From Monilinia fructicola (taxonomy: Eukaryota; Ascomycota; Leotiomycetes; Helotiales; Sclerotiniaceae), in contig VICG01000004.1 of NCBI GenBank assembly GCA_008692225.1, forward strand, positions 496,501 to 560,500: a DNA stretch of 64,000 nucleotides, given 5' to 3'. The notes under the pieces were generated by a model that was not told the origin of the DNA, ran no database searches, and worked only from the letters and a program-made list of their open reading frames with translations. Position numbers and translations under genes: made by a program. Below are positions 36,317 through 48,662 of the stretch, one piece after another (within the stretch, counting starts at the first letter, position 1; the number at the start of each line of letters is the position of its first letter).

Positions 36317-36817
36317 TTAGAATGAATATTCAGGTACGTCGTCATCTGAAGGGTTGTCTATATCATCGTTGATATCATCGTTGATATCATCATTGACATC
36401 ATCATCTACAACCGAATCATCATCATTGTCACTGAGGAGTTAGCATGATGCCAAAAACTTTTTGGGCACAAAAGCTTACCGCTTAGTCTTCTTAATGTGA
36501 CTGTTAACAAGCTGTTCTTGTTCATTTATTCCCTTGGTAGCGGCGTCTTTATTGGCGGCCTTCTCGACACACTTGACAACCACAATCTTGGTGCGTTTAT
36601 TGATCGAGGCCGTATACTTGCCATCTGACCACGAATGCATGCCTTCTACAATGACTTTTTCTTGGTCATCTGGGATGTTTCCTCCAGCCTTTTGCTCAAG
36701 AAGACCGTCTTTCTTGACACCACCGGTTTTGTTGTAACATGTGTATGTGATTCTTCCGGCTTGCACGTTGGCAGCCAGGAGGAGAAATGCGAATGATAAG
36801 GTCTTGAATGCATACAT
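36317..36817 (-). CDS. Small secreted protein with acidic Asp/Asn tail
   Basis: Two exons, 36817-36480 and 36431-36317, with a 48-bp intron (GTAAGC...CTCAG). Product 150 residues. MYAFKTLSFAFLLLAANVQA is a clear signal peptide. The mature part has two Cys (TYTCYNKTGG, VVVKCVEKA), one sequon (NKT), and a Lys-rich end NSHIKKTKR encoded just before the splice site. Exon 2 then adds a strongly acidic tail with repeats of NDDI (VNDDINDDINDDIDN) ending VPEYSF. Most of the tail comes from the tandem codons of a GAT-rich repeat. No family is recognised. Size and secretion are effector-like; the acidic tail could bind calcium or basic partners (inference). The KTKR end of exon 1 might also be a processing site. 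Confidence 0.65.
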
Positions 36818-37910
36818 CTTGAAAGAAATAATGTTCTATTGTTCAGGTTAGCAATGGCTAGGATGGCTGGTGGCTCGAGTTACAAACTTTGATTTAAGGA
36901 TAGTGAGAAAGTGCAGTACGTTTTAAAATGAATGTGTGTCTTCGAAGTGTCTGTATGTTTGAGTAGATGATCTTTTACTTTAATATTGGGCTCAATGATG
37001 CCTCTTATACTTCTTCATTAGGCTTGTCTGATTCCTTCTATGACAGTAATATCTGTTACATGTTGGAGAATTGTTGATGGTAAACAGGCGAACATGACAA
37101 ATTGACTCGAATCCAATAAGCACTTACATCTGGAGGATTGAAGGAGTAACGAGGTACACTCTGACATCTAAATTCGTCTGTACGATATATGGATGACAAG
37201 AATGGAGACACATCCTCCTCTTAGCCTTCGGCTTTTTGGAGAATTGAGGAGGTGGGATCAAAAAGTAAAGTTTCGGGTTTCCTTAAATATACAACACCAT
37301 GATCTAGGAATCTTCTACCCTTGATACCCCCACAATATTCATTGTTGTATCGAAAGATTTTTCTGGAATAAAAGTTCCCGATGTTACCCTCCAATCCTCT
37401 GAGATGACGCCAAGACATAAGCTTAATTTCATCGTTGTAACTTTAGAACGAAGATGGCTCTGTTGACATCAACATCCAAGTAGTTGGAGGTAGACATAAT
37501 TTCACATTCGAATTTCAGAAGTTACAGCCCCTTGTGTGGATCTGCAACAAACTTGTGATAGACGTTGAAGGTACAGAACGTTGAGGTTGTGGAAAGTATC
37601 TTACGGTAAGCATATGGGGATGCATAACGGCGTAGCGAGTGTGGCTGTGTATTCGGCTGATTGTGGGGCTTGCCATTGTGGCACAGTGATTCCTTTCGAT
37701 TCACAATGGAGTATACTTTTACGTCTCTGTGAATCTAAAACATTCAAGGTTGTATCAGTAAATTCCCTAGATGAAAAGAATCCGCTTCCTGAACACTATC
37801 AGATCAATTATCTTCAATCTCCAACCGCCTGTTAAAGAAATGTACGCTATTCAAAGTTATTTCCAAAGTCCAAAACGAATACTAGCTGCGTTCTCATCAA
37901 GATTAAGGTT
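36818..37910. other. Intergenic, no gene seen
   Basis: Promoter side of the small secreted protein, then ordinary sequence. A 65-codon minus frame at 37221-37418 and an 84-codon plus frame at 37581-37835 have no recognisable domain. Confidence 0.45.
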
Positions 37911-38360
37911 ATGGAAGCAATAGAAATCACCTTGTCTACATTTCCTCAATTGATGAACCTTGCTCTAAAGCTACGCCAGCAAATATGGCAAGACCATTTG
38001 TCCGAAAAAATTGAGCCTATGTTCTACTCCTATAAAGAAGAGCGCTGGCAAGATGGGTATCTCACCGAAGGCGACCAGAATTCAAGATATGATGCCAAAA
38101 ATCAGAAAGAATGAAATATTGGTGTCCAGAGTTCCGCTAAATAAAATCCAGATTTCCAGGGTCTTAAATTTCATCAAGCATGAAACCTGGTAGACTGCCG
38201 TTAATTTGGCTCGTCGAGAGGGTCTGATTCACGATGAGAATGAAGGATATTCTATCTTATCGAGCCTTTTCTTCCCAAGACGTGACGTATCATACATTGG
38301 GCTTGAGGGACTGCATGTTACGGTATGGAAACCCAGTATAACTGCCTTCTGATCTCTAGG
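37911..38360 (+). pseudogene. Decayed 2EXR-domain-type gene
   Basis: The frame opening at 37911 contains STFPQLMNLALKLRQQIWQD, which resembles the 2EXR signature (F-x-x-FP-x-LP-x-ELR-x-x-IW) of a large fungal family of unknown function. About 150 bp on, in another frame, comes RVLNFIKHETW, a TAG stop, then TAVNLARREGLIHDENEGY and SSLFFPRRDVSYIGLEGLHV, recalling the part of these proteins after the 2EXR core. At least one frame change and one in-frame stop are needed, so I read it as a relic. The family call rests on pattern recognition. Confidence 0.45.
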
Positions 38361-39251
38361 ACATAATATTCCAACCAGTTCACCCGCTGGAATCATCGCT
38401 GTATTAAAGTTTACATTGATATGGATGATTCAAGAGGGTATTCTTGATAAGATATTCGACCAGTCCCCATTGCAAGGACGGATTGTCATTGTCTATACAC
38501 CACCATAGTTGGAAATGTTAATGACGGTTCAGAGATGCAGCCACCTTCTGGGTCTAAGGTAACTGCCAGAGTTTTACCTGATAATGGAATGTAATGAGTA
38601 CAAGTTGATGCAATCGCAACGAGGAATCTCTGATCTTAGGTGCCTTGCAATGGAACTATAGCGCTTCTCTCGCTAGTGAAGCTTAAAAGTTATCTAGGAG
38701 AATTGAAAAACGATCTTGGTGTAGGTTATCCCTCAAAACGAAAGAAGTGATAAAACTTTATTAATCAATGATTATCCATCTACTACAGAATAAAAAAATA
38801 CGAAACAAAACATCCAAGGCGGGGGTATTAAATGCATCCATCACAAGAGGTAATATTTCATATACCAGCAACAACGTCCAACCGAGAAACAAAAGCAAAC
38901 AGAAGCCAAAATCAAACTCAGTCTTTCTGCATAATCTTCTTTTGCTTCTTGCTCTTTGGTGAGCAGGAGGATATAATCGAAATTAACCAATTTTTGTATT
39001 TAAATTGTTTGCGAAGAGTGGTAGATGAAGATGAGGATGATCTAGATGTACCAGGAAGGACTTTCTCGACAATTCTATGGTGAGCAAACGAAGAATGTTA
39101 GTACCGAACTCGCGAATCTCTCAGCTAGAGAACCAATAGGTACGGTTATCTTGTATTTTTATCTTTCTTGCTTTTGTACAATAAATCCATTTCGTCATCC
39201 AAATCTTTCTCCATTCCTCTATCGACAGTGGGAAAAGGCAAAGCGCTCCAC

Positions 39252-40303
39252 TTACTGCGCCAAGAGAACCGCTCTATAGTAAACCTGCCCTTTATCTAAC
39301 TTATCCATCGCCTCAGCAATACCTGACTCCGTCATTGGGAATTTCTGCACAATTGGTTTGATTTGGTGAAAGGCGGCAAACTCCAACATCTGTTTGTGTG
39401 CACTTCGATTCGCAACAAGGTTCCCTTGAATATTGATACCAGCTACCAAGAACGGCATATATGGAATCTCGAGGTTTTGGAACGATACTGTGAGAGGGTA
39501 TATAGTGGAGCGGGGTGCCATAATCGGGAGAATGAGTTCCCAGTCTGGTTGAGCAGCAGTGGTGACAAGAAGACGGTTGATTGGTTTGCTAACTTTGAGC
39601 TCCTTAGCATCCTTGGTTGCTATGAATTCGTGTGCACCGAGCTTGGTGGCTTCAGCCTTCTTTTTATCGGAGCTGCTCAATACGACAACTCTACATCCCA
39701 TCTTTGCTGCAAACTGAATTGCCAGATGCCCTAATCCACCAACCCCCATGACGGCAACAACATCGGTACTCTTGATACCTTGAAGAGCAGAGAATGTGGT
39801 AGCACCTCCACATTGCAATGGAGCCGCGTATTCATCGGGGATCGAGGCGGGTGTGGGGAAAAGAAAGGCTTCCCGCCAGATGGCATGGGAAGCAAAAGAT
39901 CCTTGATCTAGATTGGCGTATCCATATAGAGCACGCTCTGGGCAGAAAACCTCATTCCCAGTGAGACACTCGTTACAGTGGCCACAAGAATCATGCTCGT
40001 AACCCCAGCCCACACGGTCACCCTTTTTGAGATACTTTGTGGCAGGGCCAACAGCTTCAACGATACCGACACCTTCGTGACCAAGAACCATGTCGGCGCC
40101 TTTCTAGATGAGGGTTAGCTAGAGCTCGAAAGATTGAAGGAGATGATGGAGAGTAAACTAACATAATGGAGATCAGTTCCGCAAACACCTGAGGCAGTGA
40201 TCCTTACCAAAACACTATCACCCTTAAGCTCTTCTGGCTTAGTGGTAGTACTTTTGATTGGGGTGCCATCAGCGCTGCCCTTGAAAACTGTGAAAGTAGG
40301 CAT
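39252..40303 (-). CDS. Zinc-dependent alcohol dehydrogenase, cinnamyl-alcohol dehydrogenase / ADH6 type
   Basis: Medium-chain NADP(H)-dependent dehydrogenase that would interconvert aldehydes and alcohols, with ADH6/CAD-like enzymes favouring bulky aromatic or branched aldehydes. Exons 40303-40163 and 40103-39252; intron 59 bp (GTTAGT...CTAG). Catalytic zinc ligands: Cys in SGVCGTDLHY and His-Glu in LGHEGVG. Structural zinc loop: CGHCNECLTGNEVFC. Coenzyme loop: VAVMGVGGLGHLAIQFAAKM, and the following VVVLSSSDKKK favours NADP(H). 330 residues, slightly short of the usual 350-360, but both metal sites and the nucleotide fold are complete. A TATA-like CTATATAAT lies about 185 bp upstream. Its neighbour is a Zn2Cys6 regulator on the same strand. 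Confidence 0.88.
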
Positions 40304-41668
40304 ATCGAGTATGAGGTAAAGAGAGTTGATTTAAATATAAATTTAGGAACTTGGAATTCAAGTGAGTTTATCGAAGGTTTTGAGAATTTTGGAAGTTCCG
40401 AGAACTCAGTGAAGAAGTTGGAGAAGATAAGAGGAAGTTCACTTGATGTCGAATAAATCCCATTTCACATGGCTCTCACCTTACATTATATAGTCGCGAT
40501 TTTTGAACTCAGGGCCGCCCTTTCAAGTTCCAGCTTGACGTACTCCTCCGGTTCATTACCCCGTGTATTGATTAGTGAAAACATGCATCGGTGAAGTGTG
40601 CGCACACATGTGTTCACGGAATGGTTCGTAATCATGGTTACCGGTCTGCTTCCGACGGGGATCTCTCAGAATTAGTTGACCTGGAAGGAGAAGCCGGAAA
40701 ATGAATTTTGGGCATTCACAGGTTTATTTCCGAACGAGACCCCTGGTTTTCAGGCTAGGACTAAGCCCGAAGCACGATTTACTAGGGTCTAATCTCCGGA
40801 TTCCCCTTCAAGATCTCATCACACTGCACCATGTAAGCAACAGTTGTTGACTAATTGTTGTTTGACAAGATGATTAGTGATTCTATTTCCTCAAAAAGCT
40901 GCAGAATGCGCAGTCGATCTGTGATAAGTGCGTGGTTGGAGTAGCGGAGTGGCGGCTGTTGGCGCATTTGAGTGAATGGAATTATTCCTTAGGTTACCCC
41001 ATAGTTCTCGTGTCTCGTTTTGAGCCAATAATATTCTGCCCTTATTCGACCAGTATGCTCGGCAGTCTCCCGAGTATATAGCCAAGAAGTGAGTGATTCC
41101 GTAATGGCCTTGGCTGGCGATTATGTGTCTCTGGCTATTATGCATGAAATGTACGAGAAAAATAAATCCCTTGGTTGGCCTTGACTTTCCATTTCTATGG
41201 TTGAGGATAGTGTTATCAGAGGTTCATAGTCATAAATTGGCAATTGGCGTTACAATGAACGACGGGATAAATATCCATGTAGCTAAAGCATTGCTTCGAT
41301 CCGGAAAATTATTCCTTATACAACAGTGACTACCAAAGGATGATCTCGCCAGCAGGCCAACTACTCCACAGTATTGTTTCCAAATACAGTCCCCCGCATG
41401 CATTTACATGATTTGCATGTTGCCATACGATCGCCCAACCGAAATAGAAATCTAGGAGAATATGGTAATAGAATGAAAAGAATCTCAAATAAAACTATGC
41501 TCTGAACCAATGCCTCTCATTCATTATCATTATTATCATCATCATTATTCGGGAAATATTGTCCCCATATTCGCCCAAAATATCTCAAAATCTGTATACG
41601 AATCTGCTGGGAATGTCATATCTATAGATTGAGCCAAAATATCTTGCAGTTCTGCGTTCGTCTCGCTG
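40304..41668. other. Intergenic between the dehydrogenase and the regulator
   Basis: No gene is recognised. Contains the dehydrogenase promoter and the 3' flank of the regulator gene. A TTATCATTATTATCATCATC tract sits near 41524-41545. Confidence 0.5.
40485..40493 (-). promoter_or_regulatory. TATA-like element upstream of the alcohol dehydrogenase
   Basis: CTATATAAT on the minus strand, about 185 bp before the start codon, in otherwise mixed-composition sequence. Confidence 0.4.
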
Positions 41669-43871
41669 TCAAAAACTTAACGAATCTACACCTTGCATGG
41701 CAGTAAAACTATCGTCGAGAAGACTCTCATAGCCAGAGTCTCCTGCACTCATGACAGATTGCACTTCATCGGGCTTGATCACTGTCGACTGCGGCACCAA
41801 CACCTGTTTTTCAGGGGTCTGTGCAAGACGGATATCGATCTTAGAACTGAGCTCGGTCATGACATTAGCTGCGCTGGCGGCTTGAGCAAAGTTATTCCCG
41901 AAGTTGTTGAAGACAGCAACGGCGAGATCAAGAGCACCCCGTGCTGCTCGGGTTTGTGTGCTGTGTGGATATGCGAATATATACCCGACGAGGGTCATGG
42001 CACAGTTCCACTGCCATTGAAAGGATTCTTGCCAGCCTGCTAGAATTGATGTCGACAAGATGACATGATGCATTATATGCGTCAACTGCATTGCGTGGCC
42101 AACGCATTTGAGAGCGATTTGTTCTGAGAGGGGAGTGGGTGTGCTTATTGGGTTGAAGATGATGAATGGCCGGCAGAGATTTGTGTTCAAGTTGTGATAC
42201 ATGAGTTCTAGGAGAAGACGCTGTCGCTGAAGCCAAAGTGGTGCGAACGGTTCGATGTTAAGGGGTGAGAGATCTGTAGAGAAGGGAGATCCACCATTGA
42301 GACGATCGGTCTTGAGTGCCATAGGTACGCCCCTGAGCCATTCATCCATTCGTTCCAAATGCGATTCCAGCATTTCTGCATAGGCACCAAGTGTCTTCAA
42401 ATCATCCCAAATGGTTCCTTTTACGTTGATAGTATTAGGTACTGGGGTGTCGTAAAATGCAGAATACGCAGATCGAGCAACCAGTAGCAGTTTGGTGTTG
42501 TGTAAATTCCATGTCAACCAGGTTACGTTGTCACCCAGAGGCGCAAAGTTCTGCCCCGCAGCTATAGCCACGTCGCGATCATCTGTCGGAAGTGTGCATG
42601 TAGTGTTACACTCATGGACTAAGAACGGACGGCCAAGTTTCATACTCATCTTGCTCTCTAACACGTAAAGAGTCCACCACATGCGTTTTCGCAGCTCTCT
42701 TTCTTTTCTCGGCATTTCTTGGGGAGGTTCAACATGTAGACCCAGCATATAAGCTGTTCTTACAGCAGCACTGCAAGCACTATCTGCCATGTTTTGAAAA
42801 GATCCACAACAGAGGTATATAGAGCAAAGGATGTGACATTGAAGAGTGGCTATGGTGGGTGCTTCTAGATCGGCTGCCAAGAGTGACTGACAGCGTCGGT
42901 AATGCCATCTGCCAGCAATTGTTGCGTCATTCACATTTACATTGGCTCTTGAGCTGGGACTGTGTGCGCGCGTTACGTTTGGGAGGAACGACATTCCATA
43001 CTGCATACACATAGCCAGAATGATATCGACAAGTGCTGATGGTTTTCGCTCCTTGTCGGAATTTCTCCATAGCGATTGGTAGTGCTCTTTAAATTCCCGC
43101 TCATCGATGATTGGATTTGAAGTATAGTATGATTGCCAGAAGAGATCAAGAAAGTACTCTTCTTGAGTTGGAGAAAGATAATCACCAACATTCAAGGGAT
43201 CCTCTAATGGGACCATGAGCCCGTTTTTATTGTCGGATGTATCCGCCGTAGTTGGACCGTCAAGTATTTTACTCGCAGAATTAGGTAACATGGCATGGGC
43301 CGAATGTTTTTGGTGCAGAGAAGCAGTTAGGAAAGTGTTGAGACGCCCGATAAAATAGTACAGCGATGCTGAGCCATACCACGTCTTTTGTGGGGAGCGA
43401 GCAGTGCTAATGTGAATACCTTCCCATTCTCTCTTCACCGTATTGGCATCGAATTCAAGGCCGACTATACCACCCAATTCACTCACACCGCTCAGTCCAG
43501 TGTCATTCCCGGATCTCGAACTGCCTATGCTGTTTGGTGGCGAGGGAAGTCCCTGTGGAGGGAGCATTTGCATGTTTTGTTTGTTGCTTGAGCGCTCCAT
43601 GTCAAGTTCTTTCTCGAGTTCTTGAACTTTTTGCTTTAGGCGTTCAATTTCACGATATGCATGGGGAAGTGTTGCAAGCTTCATGGCGCCGCTATTACTA
43701 CAATTGCCGCCCCGAGTTTTGCAGTTGTTACACGGATGATCATTATCGCATTTGATTGCGATGAACTCGACACCAATCACATGCTTTGGCTACTTGACTT
43801 CGCTTTTGGCGTGGACGGGGCCGTGGAGGAGGCTCTGGAGATGCGGAAGTACTAGACGTGTTGGAAGGCAT
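41669..43871 (-). CDS. Zn2Cys6 transcription factor with fungal-specific regulatory domain
   Basis: Nuclear binuclear-zinc-cluster regulator, about 733 residues. The N-terminus MPSNTSSTSASPEPPPRPRP is followed by a basic stretch and the cluster ACDWC...KCDNDHPCNNC...NC, spacing C-x2-C-x6-C-x5-C-x2-C-x6-C. Next is a predicted coiled coil (AYREIERLKQKVQELEKELD) for dimerisation, then the PF04082-type middle region, including YFLDLFWQSYYTSNPIIDER and RTAYMLGLHVEPPQE, with RKRMWWTLYVLESKMSMKLG as the hallmark motif. One extra base at 43756-43757 separates CRVHR from IKCDNDHPC inside the cluster; taken literally it would destroy DNA binding. A likely consensus error. Lying between an alcohol dehydrogenase and a GMC oxidoreductase, it is a candidate pathway-specific regulator (inference). 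Confidence 0.87.
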
Positions 43872-46662
43872 GCTGACGAAAGTAGTGAACATTTTTAGAT
43901 GTTATAGTGGGTATCAAGTAGAGAGATAGAGATGGCTGGTGGTGAGGAAAGATGTGAGAGAATGGGAAGTATGCGCGGCGCAACCACTGAGCTTTGATAG
44001 CAGATTGTTACATAGACAGGCAACAAACTGTACTCCTTGATCAGCTGTCAATCAGTCCTTCTTAAGGTCAACTTTAGGAAGGTAGGAACGTCTCAAAATA
44101 TGAAGTCGAAGAATAAAGGTTCTGTATATTTACAAAATATGAAGTTTGTATGATAGCAACATTCCTGATTGCACGGGCGGCACAATTGACCTAATGAATG
44201 TTTTTAATGCCAAGGGCCTACCCCAACCATGCCTTCCCACCTGAAGGGACCCGGGACGCTCCATGCCTAGAACATCACGAAAATATACGGCTTCGGGCTA
44301 TTTGATTTTTCCTTAAACGATAACTAGTGTCGTAACCAAAATCGGCTAGTCAAGAAGTATCTAGGTGATTTTGAGGAAGAAGGCATATCCCTTTCACGGT
44401 TGTAATTAGTCCATGCTGTAGCACTTTTCCAATGAGCAATCATAATACTCTAGTTATATTTCAAGTTTCGGACCTACCGTCATCCTCTACGATAGATTAC
44501 AAATGTCTCCTCGAGTATCTAAAAAAAAAGTTTCCAAGCTTTCACTACTGAGGAAACTGATTAGGCGGAGATAGCGTTTTGGGCTTCGGAGAAGAGCCTA
44601 TCAGGCCCATAAAGTTACACTAAAGCCCCTGTCAAACTGTCATAATGTATCACTGAAGTCACTAATAAAACAACCCCTGGATTTCAGCCCTTCATCACTC
44701 ACTCCACTTCACTAGCCCCTCTGTACAATCTTATCTTCAAACCTTTTGAAATATGCCTGGTAATTTCTTCATAATGAAGATCATCTTGAGTTTTTAACCC
44801 ATAACCTATTATTATAGATGGAATATGTTGATGTCTGCAAGAATTTGAGTCGAACATACGTACTCTGACCAAACAGCCTAATTTTGGGTCCAAGCATTCT
44901 GCATTCAAATAATAAGAAAGACACTAGTTATGGCAAGTCTTTAAATCTAGCTCGTATGATTGCACTCGGGTTCTGATCACGTGAGAGGCTTTTACTAATA
45001 AGATCTATAAAGGCGGCCTAGGGCGATGTTTCTGACACAATAACACTGGCCAGAACTAATAAAGCTATATGATGTACTCGGGTCCAAAGCCGAAAATTCC
45101 GAATCATTCCTTAGAGCCGACATTCCTTTTCTGAGCATATGGGCCGAATCACTCCGTGATTGATCATGATGGATAATTAGCCGAGAGGTTGACATAATGC
45201 TCCTTTGCTGCTACAGTTGATAAAGCGATTCGCAAGGCCTCTGTTACTGTTTCCGTACTCAGGCTCCGTGGATCCAGAAAAGGTAAAGTTATGGGTGTCT
45301 TCTTTACTTATGGATAGGAGTTGAGAGGTCAACGAGTAATACTGCGGCTACTAATTATTCTTCAAGCTTTATCAAAATGTTGTTCTGTGGTAGTAGCCCG
45401 CATGCTTGGCATTATAACCTTAATCAAGGCTTCCGGTAAGCGTGGCCCAAATCGTCGGCGCAAGGTAAGAATCCTTCAACAAAAAGGACTTACAGCCATT
45501 GGTCTTGCCATTAAAGACTCCGTTCTCAGCTTTTCCCTTTGCAACAAGGCGTTCGTTCAAACTTGTATTGTTTCTGTATATAGAATATGTTTAAGGTACC
45601 GGACATGACGAGACTACTCTTTTATACAACCGCATGTATCTTCAGCGGGCGCAGCCTTATTATCATTCCCGCTTTATGGGGCGTGGTGTAATCCGGTCTG
45701 CTTTTTCAAGGGTTTTGCATATATGCAGCGGGCCCGAGTCCGTACGTGCGGATTCTAGAAACACTGCTGTCTCTCGAAGATTTTGTAAGACCCTGAGTTC
45801 TACATGATTTTGGCGAACCAGGCAACGACATCAAGGGCGGCAGCTTTGATATGAATATATCACGTGATGCTGCGTGCGAAGCATTCTGGCACTAGATACT
45901 TGGATCCATTTCACAATATTGCATACAGTTGCTGGGATTTTCTACGATCACGGTACCTTGTTACTTCCTCTAACTTTCTCCTAGCATTCCCATGAAACGC
46001 AGGGCCCTCGCGATCGGTCAATACCATAACCAAATCAAAATATGGATGTTTGTTTGATGCAATCGGGGTCATTATATTGCACCAAAACAGCCATTTGTAT
46101 TGGTATCCCCTAGCTCATGTTATAAAACTAATGATGATATTTTAGTACACACTAAGGCAGGGCTACATGTAAGCAGGGCTACCACGAGTTGAAAACGTGA
46201 ACTCACCAGCAGCTCGGTACCAAAAGTATTGCAAATATGTTGATCCTACATAGCAAGCGAGCTGAAGAAAGCTTGAACTCTCTAGTTCTGCGCCGCACGC
46301 GTTATCACAGTCAGCAGGGGTTCTTTCTTCAATATCCTCGACTTCATAATATCAAATATGATTCGATGTGGGTAGTAAAGTGAGACTATACGATAGTCAA
46401 CATCATGGGTGATTCCGAAGACAGAAAAGATTTGGGAAGCGGTCGAAGCATCAAGTTGAACTTCTATATAAACAGCTCAAAGTCTTGATATCAACCTGCA
46501 TTCTCATCATCATCCTCATCTTCTACTACTTCTTCTTTTTCTTCCTCTTCGTCTTTCAGCTTGTTTCGTCGCAGGGAGATCTCTCCTGATTAGCATCCTT
46601 CATTAACTTGAATATCGACCCCGCATTCTCAAATTTGCTCATAGTTTTATTCGCTATCAGAT
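43872..46662. other. 2.8-kb divergent intergenic region
   Basis: Separates the regulator (minus) from the GMC oxidoreductase (plus). No gene is recognised. A 95-codon plus frame at 45321-45608 with a Lys/Arg-rich centre (ASGKRGPNRRRKVRIL) is unsupported. The final 160 bp before 46663 are CT-rich with a TATA box. Confidence 0.5.
46465..46472 (+). promoter_or_regulatory. TATA box of the GMC oxidoreductase gene
   Basis: TATATAAA about 190 bp before the ATG, followed by a CT-rich leader, a classical strong fungal promoter layout. Confidence 0.5.
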
Positions 46663-48662
46663 ATGTTTAGCAAAGACTTCACAGCCGTCGGGCTGGTAGC
46701 ACTATCTTTGGTCTCTCAATCGCAAGCAGGCCCTACCCTGGGATATTCTCATATAAGAGCAAGAGCTCTCCTGGGTAACTCTTTTGGTGTTCCTGGACGT
46801 AATGCAACATACGATTACATTGTCGTTGGTGGTGGTAATGCCGGTTTGACTATCGCTACACGATTGGCTGAGGCCGAGGCTGGTAGCGTTGCTGTTATTG
46901 AGGCAGGAACTTTTTATGAAATTAGTAACGGAAACATATCTCAAGTTCCTGCTACCGATGGCATCTTTGCTGGAAAAGGTGCCAATGACTGGCAACCTCA
47001 GATTGATTGGGGCTACCAGACCACCCCACAACCGGTAAGTTGAATTGCAAAGTCTGGAGACAGAAGCGACCTATTAACATTCGATATAGGGAGCATTTAA
47101 CACTTCTCTTCACTATGCTCGTGGTAAAACTTTGGGTGGCTGCTCCGCCAGAAACTTCATGGTCTACCAACGTGGTACCGTTGGATCTTTGCAGAAGTGG
47201 GCCGACCAAGTTGGTGATGCTTCGTATGAATGGGATAACTTCCTTCCTTTCTACCAAAAGTCTGTCAACTTCACTGCCCCAGATATGAATCTTAGATTCT
47301 CCAACTCTACCCCGGAATTTGTCGCTGCTGAAGCGGCCAACTTTCCAGCTACTGGTCCTCTCTCAGTTACCTGGTCCCATTACGCCCAAGCTTTTGGCAC
47401 GTGGGCCATCAAAGGTCTTGCTCAAATCGGTATACCAGTTATCCCTGGGTTTCTGGGTGGCTCCTTAATCGGTTCTTCATATGTTACCTTCACCTTGGAT
47501 GCTCAAAAAATGACCCGCGAATCTTCCGAAACATCTTTCCTCCGTGTTGGCTTGCAATCACCTGACCTCAAAGTCTACACCCTCTCCTTGGCCAAGAAAA
47601 TTATTTTTGACGAAAGCAAGAAAGCAAAGGGAGTTCTCGTTGAGACTGGTGGCTACCCATTCACCTTAACTGCTAACAAGGAGGTCATTCTATCTGCCGG
47701 TGTGTTTGGTTCTCCTCAACTTCTATTGGCTTCCGGTGTTGGTCCCGCAGCTGAATTGAGTGCTGTTGGTATTGATGTTATCGCCGACCGACCAGGTGTC
47801 GGAAAGGGAATGCAAGATCATATCTTCACCGGTGTTGGATACCGCGTCAATGCCCCCACCATCTCCAAGCTCGGCAACGATCCCGCCTTCGCTGCTGAAC
47901 AAGCTGCGCTCTATGAGAACACTCCCGCTGCTGGCATGTACACTAGCCCCAATACTGATGTCCTTGGATGGGAGAAGATCCCAGAAAAGTACAGGAGCAA
48001 ATGGAGCCACGAGACTCGAGCTGCTCTGGCTGAGTACCCTGCTGATTGGCCTGAGGTTGAATACATTGCTATTTCATCTTTCTTGGGAAATCAATTCATT
48101 GAGGGAACTGACCCAAGTGATGGATTTAACTATGCAACTTTAGCTATTGCCCTCGTTGCCCCTCGATCCCGTGGAACTCTCACAATTACCTCCCCCGACA
48201 CCAATGTCGCTCCTCTTATTGACCCAGGCTTCTTGACCGAACAGTCTGACGTTGACATCCTGGTCGCTTCCGTTAAGCGTGTGCGTGAATTCTACGCAAC
48301 CGATGCTCTTCAAAGCTTCGTCATAGGTGACGAGTACTTCCCGGGCTCCAATATTTCCACCGATGCTCAAATTGAAGACTTCGTCCGAAGCAGCTTCAAC
48401 ACTATCTGGCACGCAACCTCAACATGCTCTATGGGTCGAATCAATGACACAAACACTGTTGTCGATAGCCAAGCCAGAGTTCTTGGTGTTTCTGGTGTCC
48501 GTGTTGTTGATGCCGCTGCGTTCCCACTCCTCCCACCTGGACATCCTATGTCCACAGTCTGTAAGCATAATCTCTTCTATACACATTGAGATACGAACCC
48601 TACTAACATCTACTTTAGATGCTTTCGCAGAGAAGATTGCATCCGACATCATCGGTGCCTAA
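46663..48662 (+). CDS. Secreted GMC oxidoreductase (AA3_2-like)
   Basis: FAD-dependent alcohol/sugar oxidase or dehydrogenase of the glucose-methanol-choline family, 628 residues. Exons 46663-47034, 47090-48560 and 48619-48662. Signal peptide MFSKDFTAVGLVALSLVSQSQA. The ADP-binding loop is YDYIVVGGGNAGLTIATRLA, with Glu of VIEAG binding ribose. GMC signature 1 is ARGKTLGGCSARNFMVYQRG (intron 1 falls just before it), and signature 2 is GVFGSPQLLLASGVGP. The catalytic His is in TIWHATSTCSMG and its partner His in LLPPGHPMSTVYAFAEK. Substrate is not predictable; aryl alcohol, glucose or other primary alcohols are possible. Intact in all frames. It converges on NRPS-like reductase 1 and diverges from the Zn2Cys6 regulator. 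Confidence 0.93.

Noticed and set aside
45321..45608. 95-codon plus-strand frame with a basic centre
   Set aside because: No family, no upstream or downstream exon signals; probably chance.
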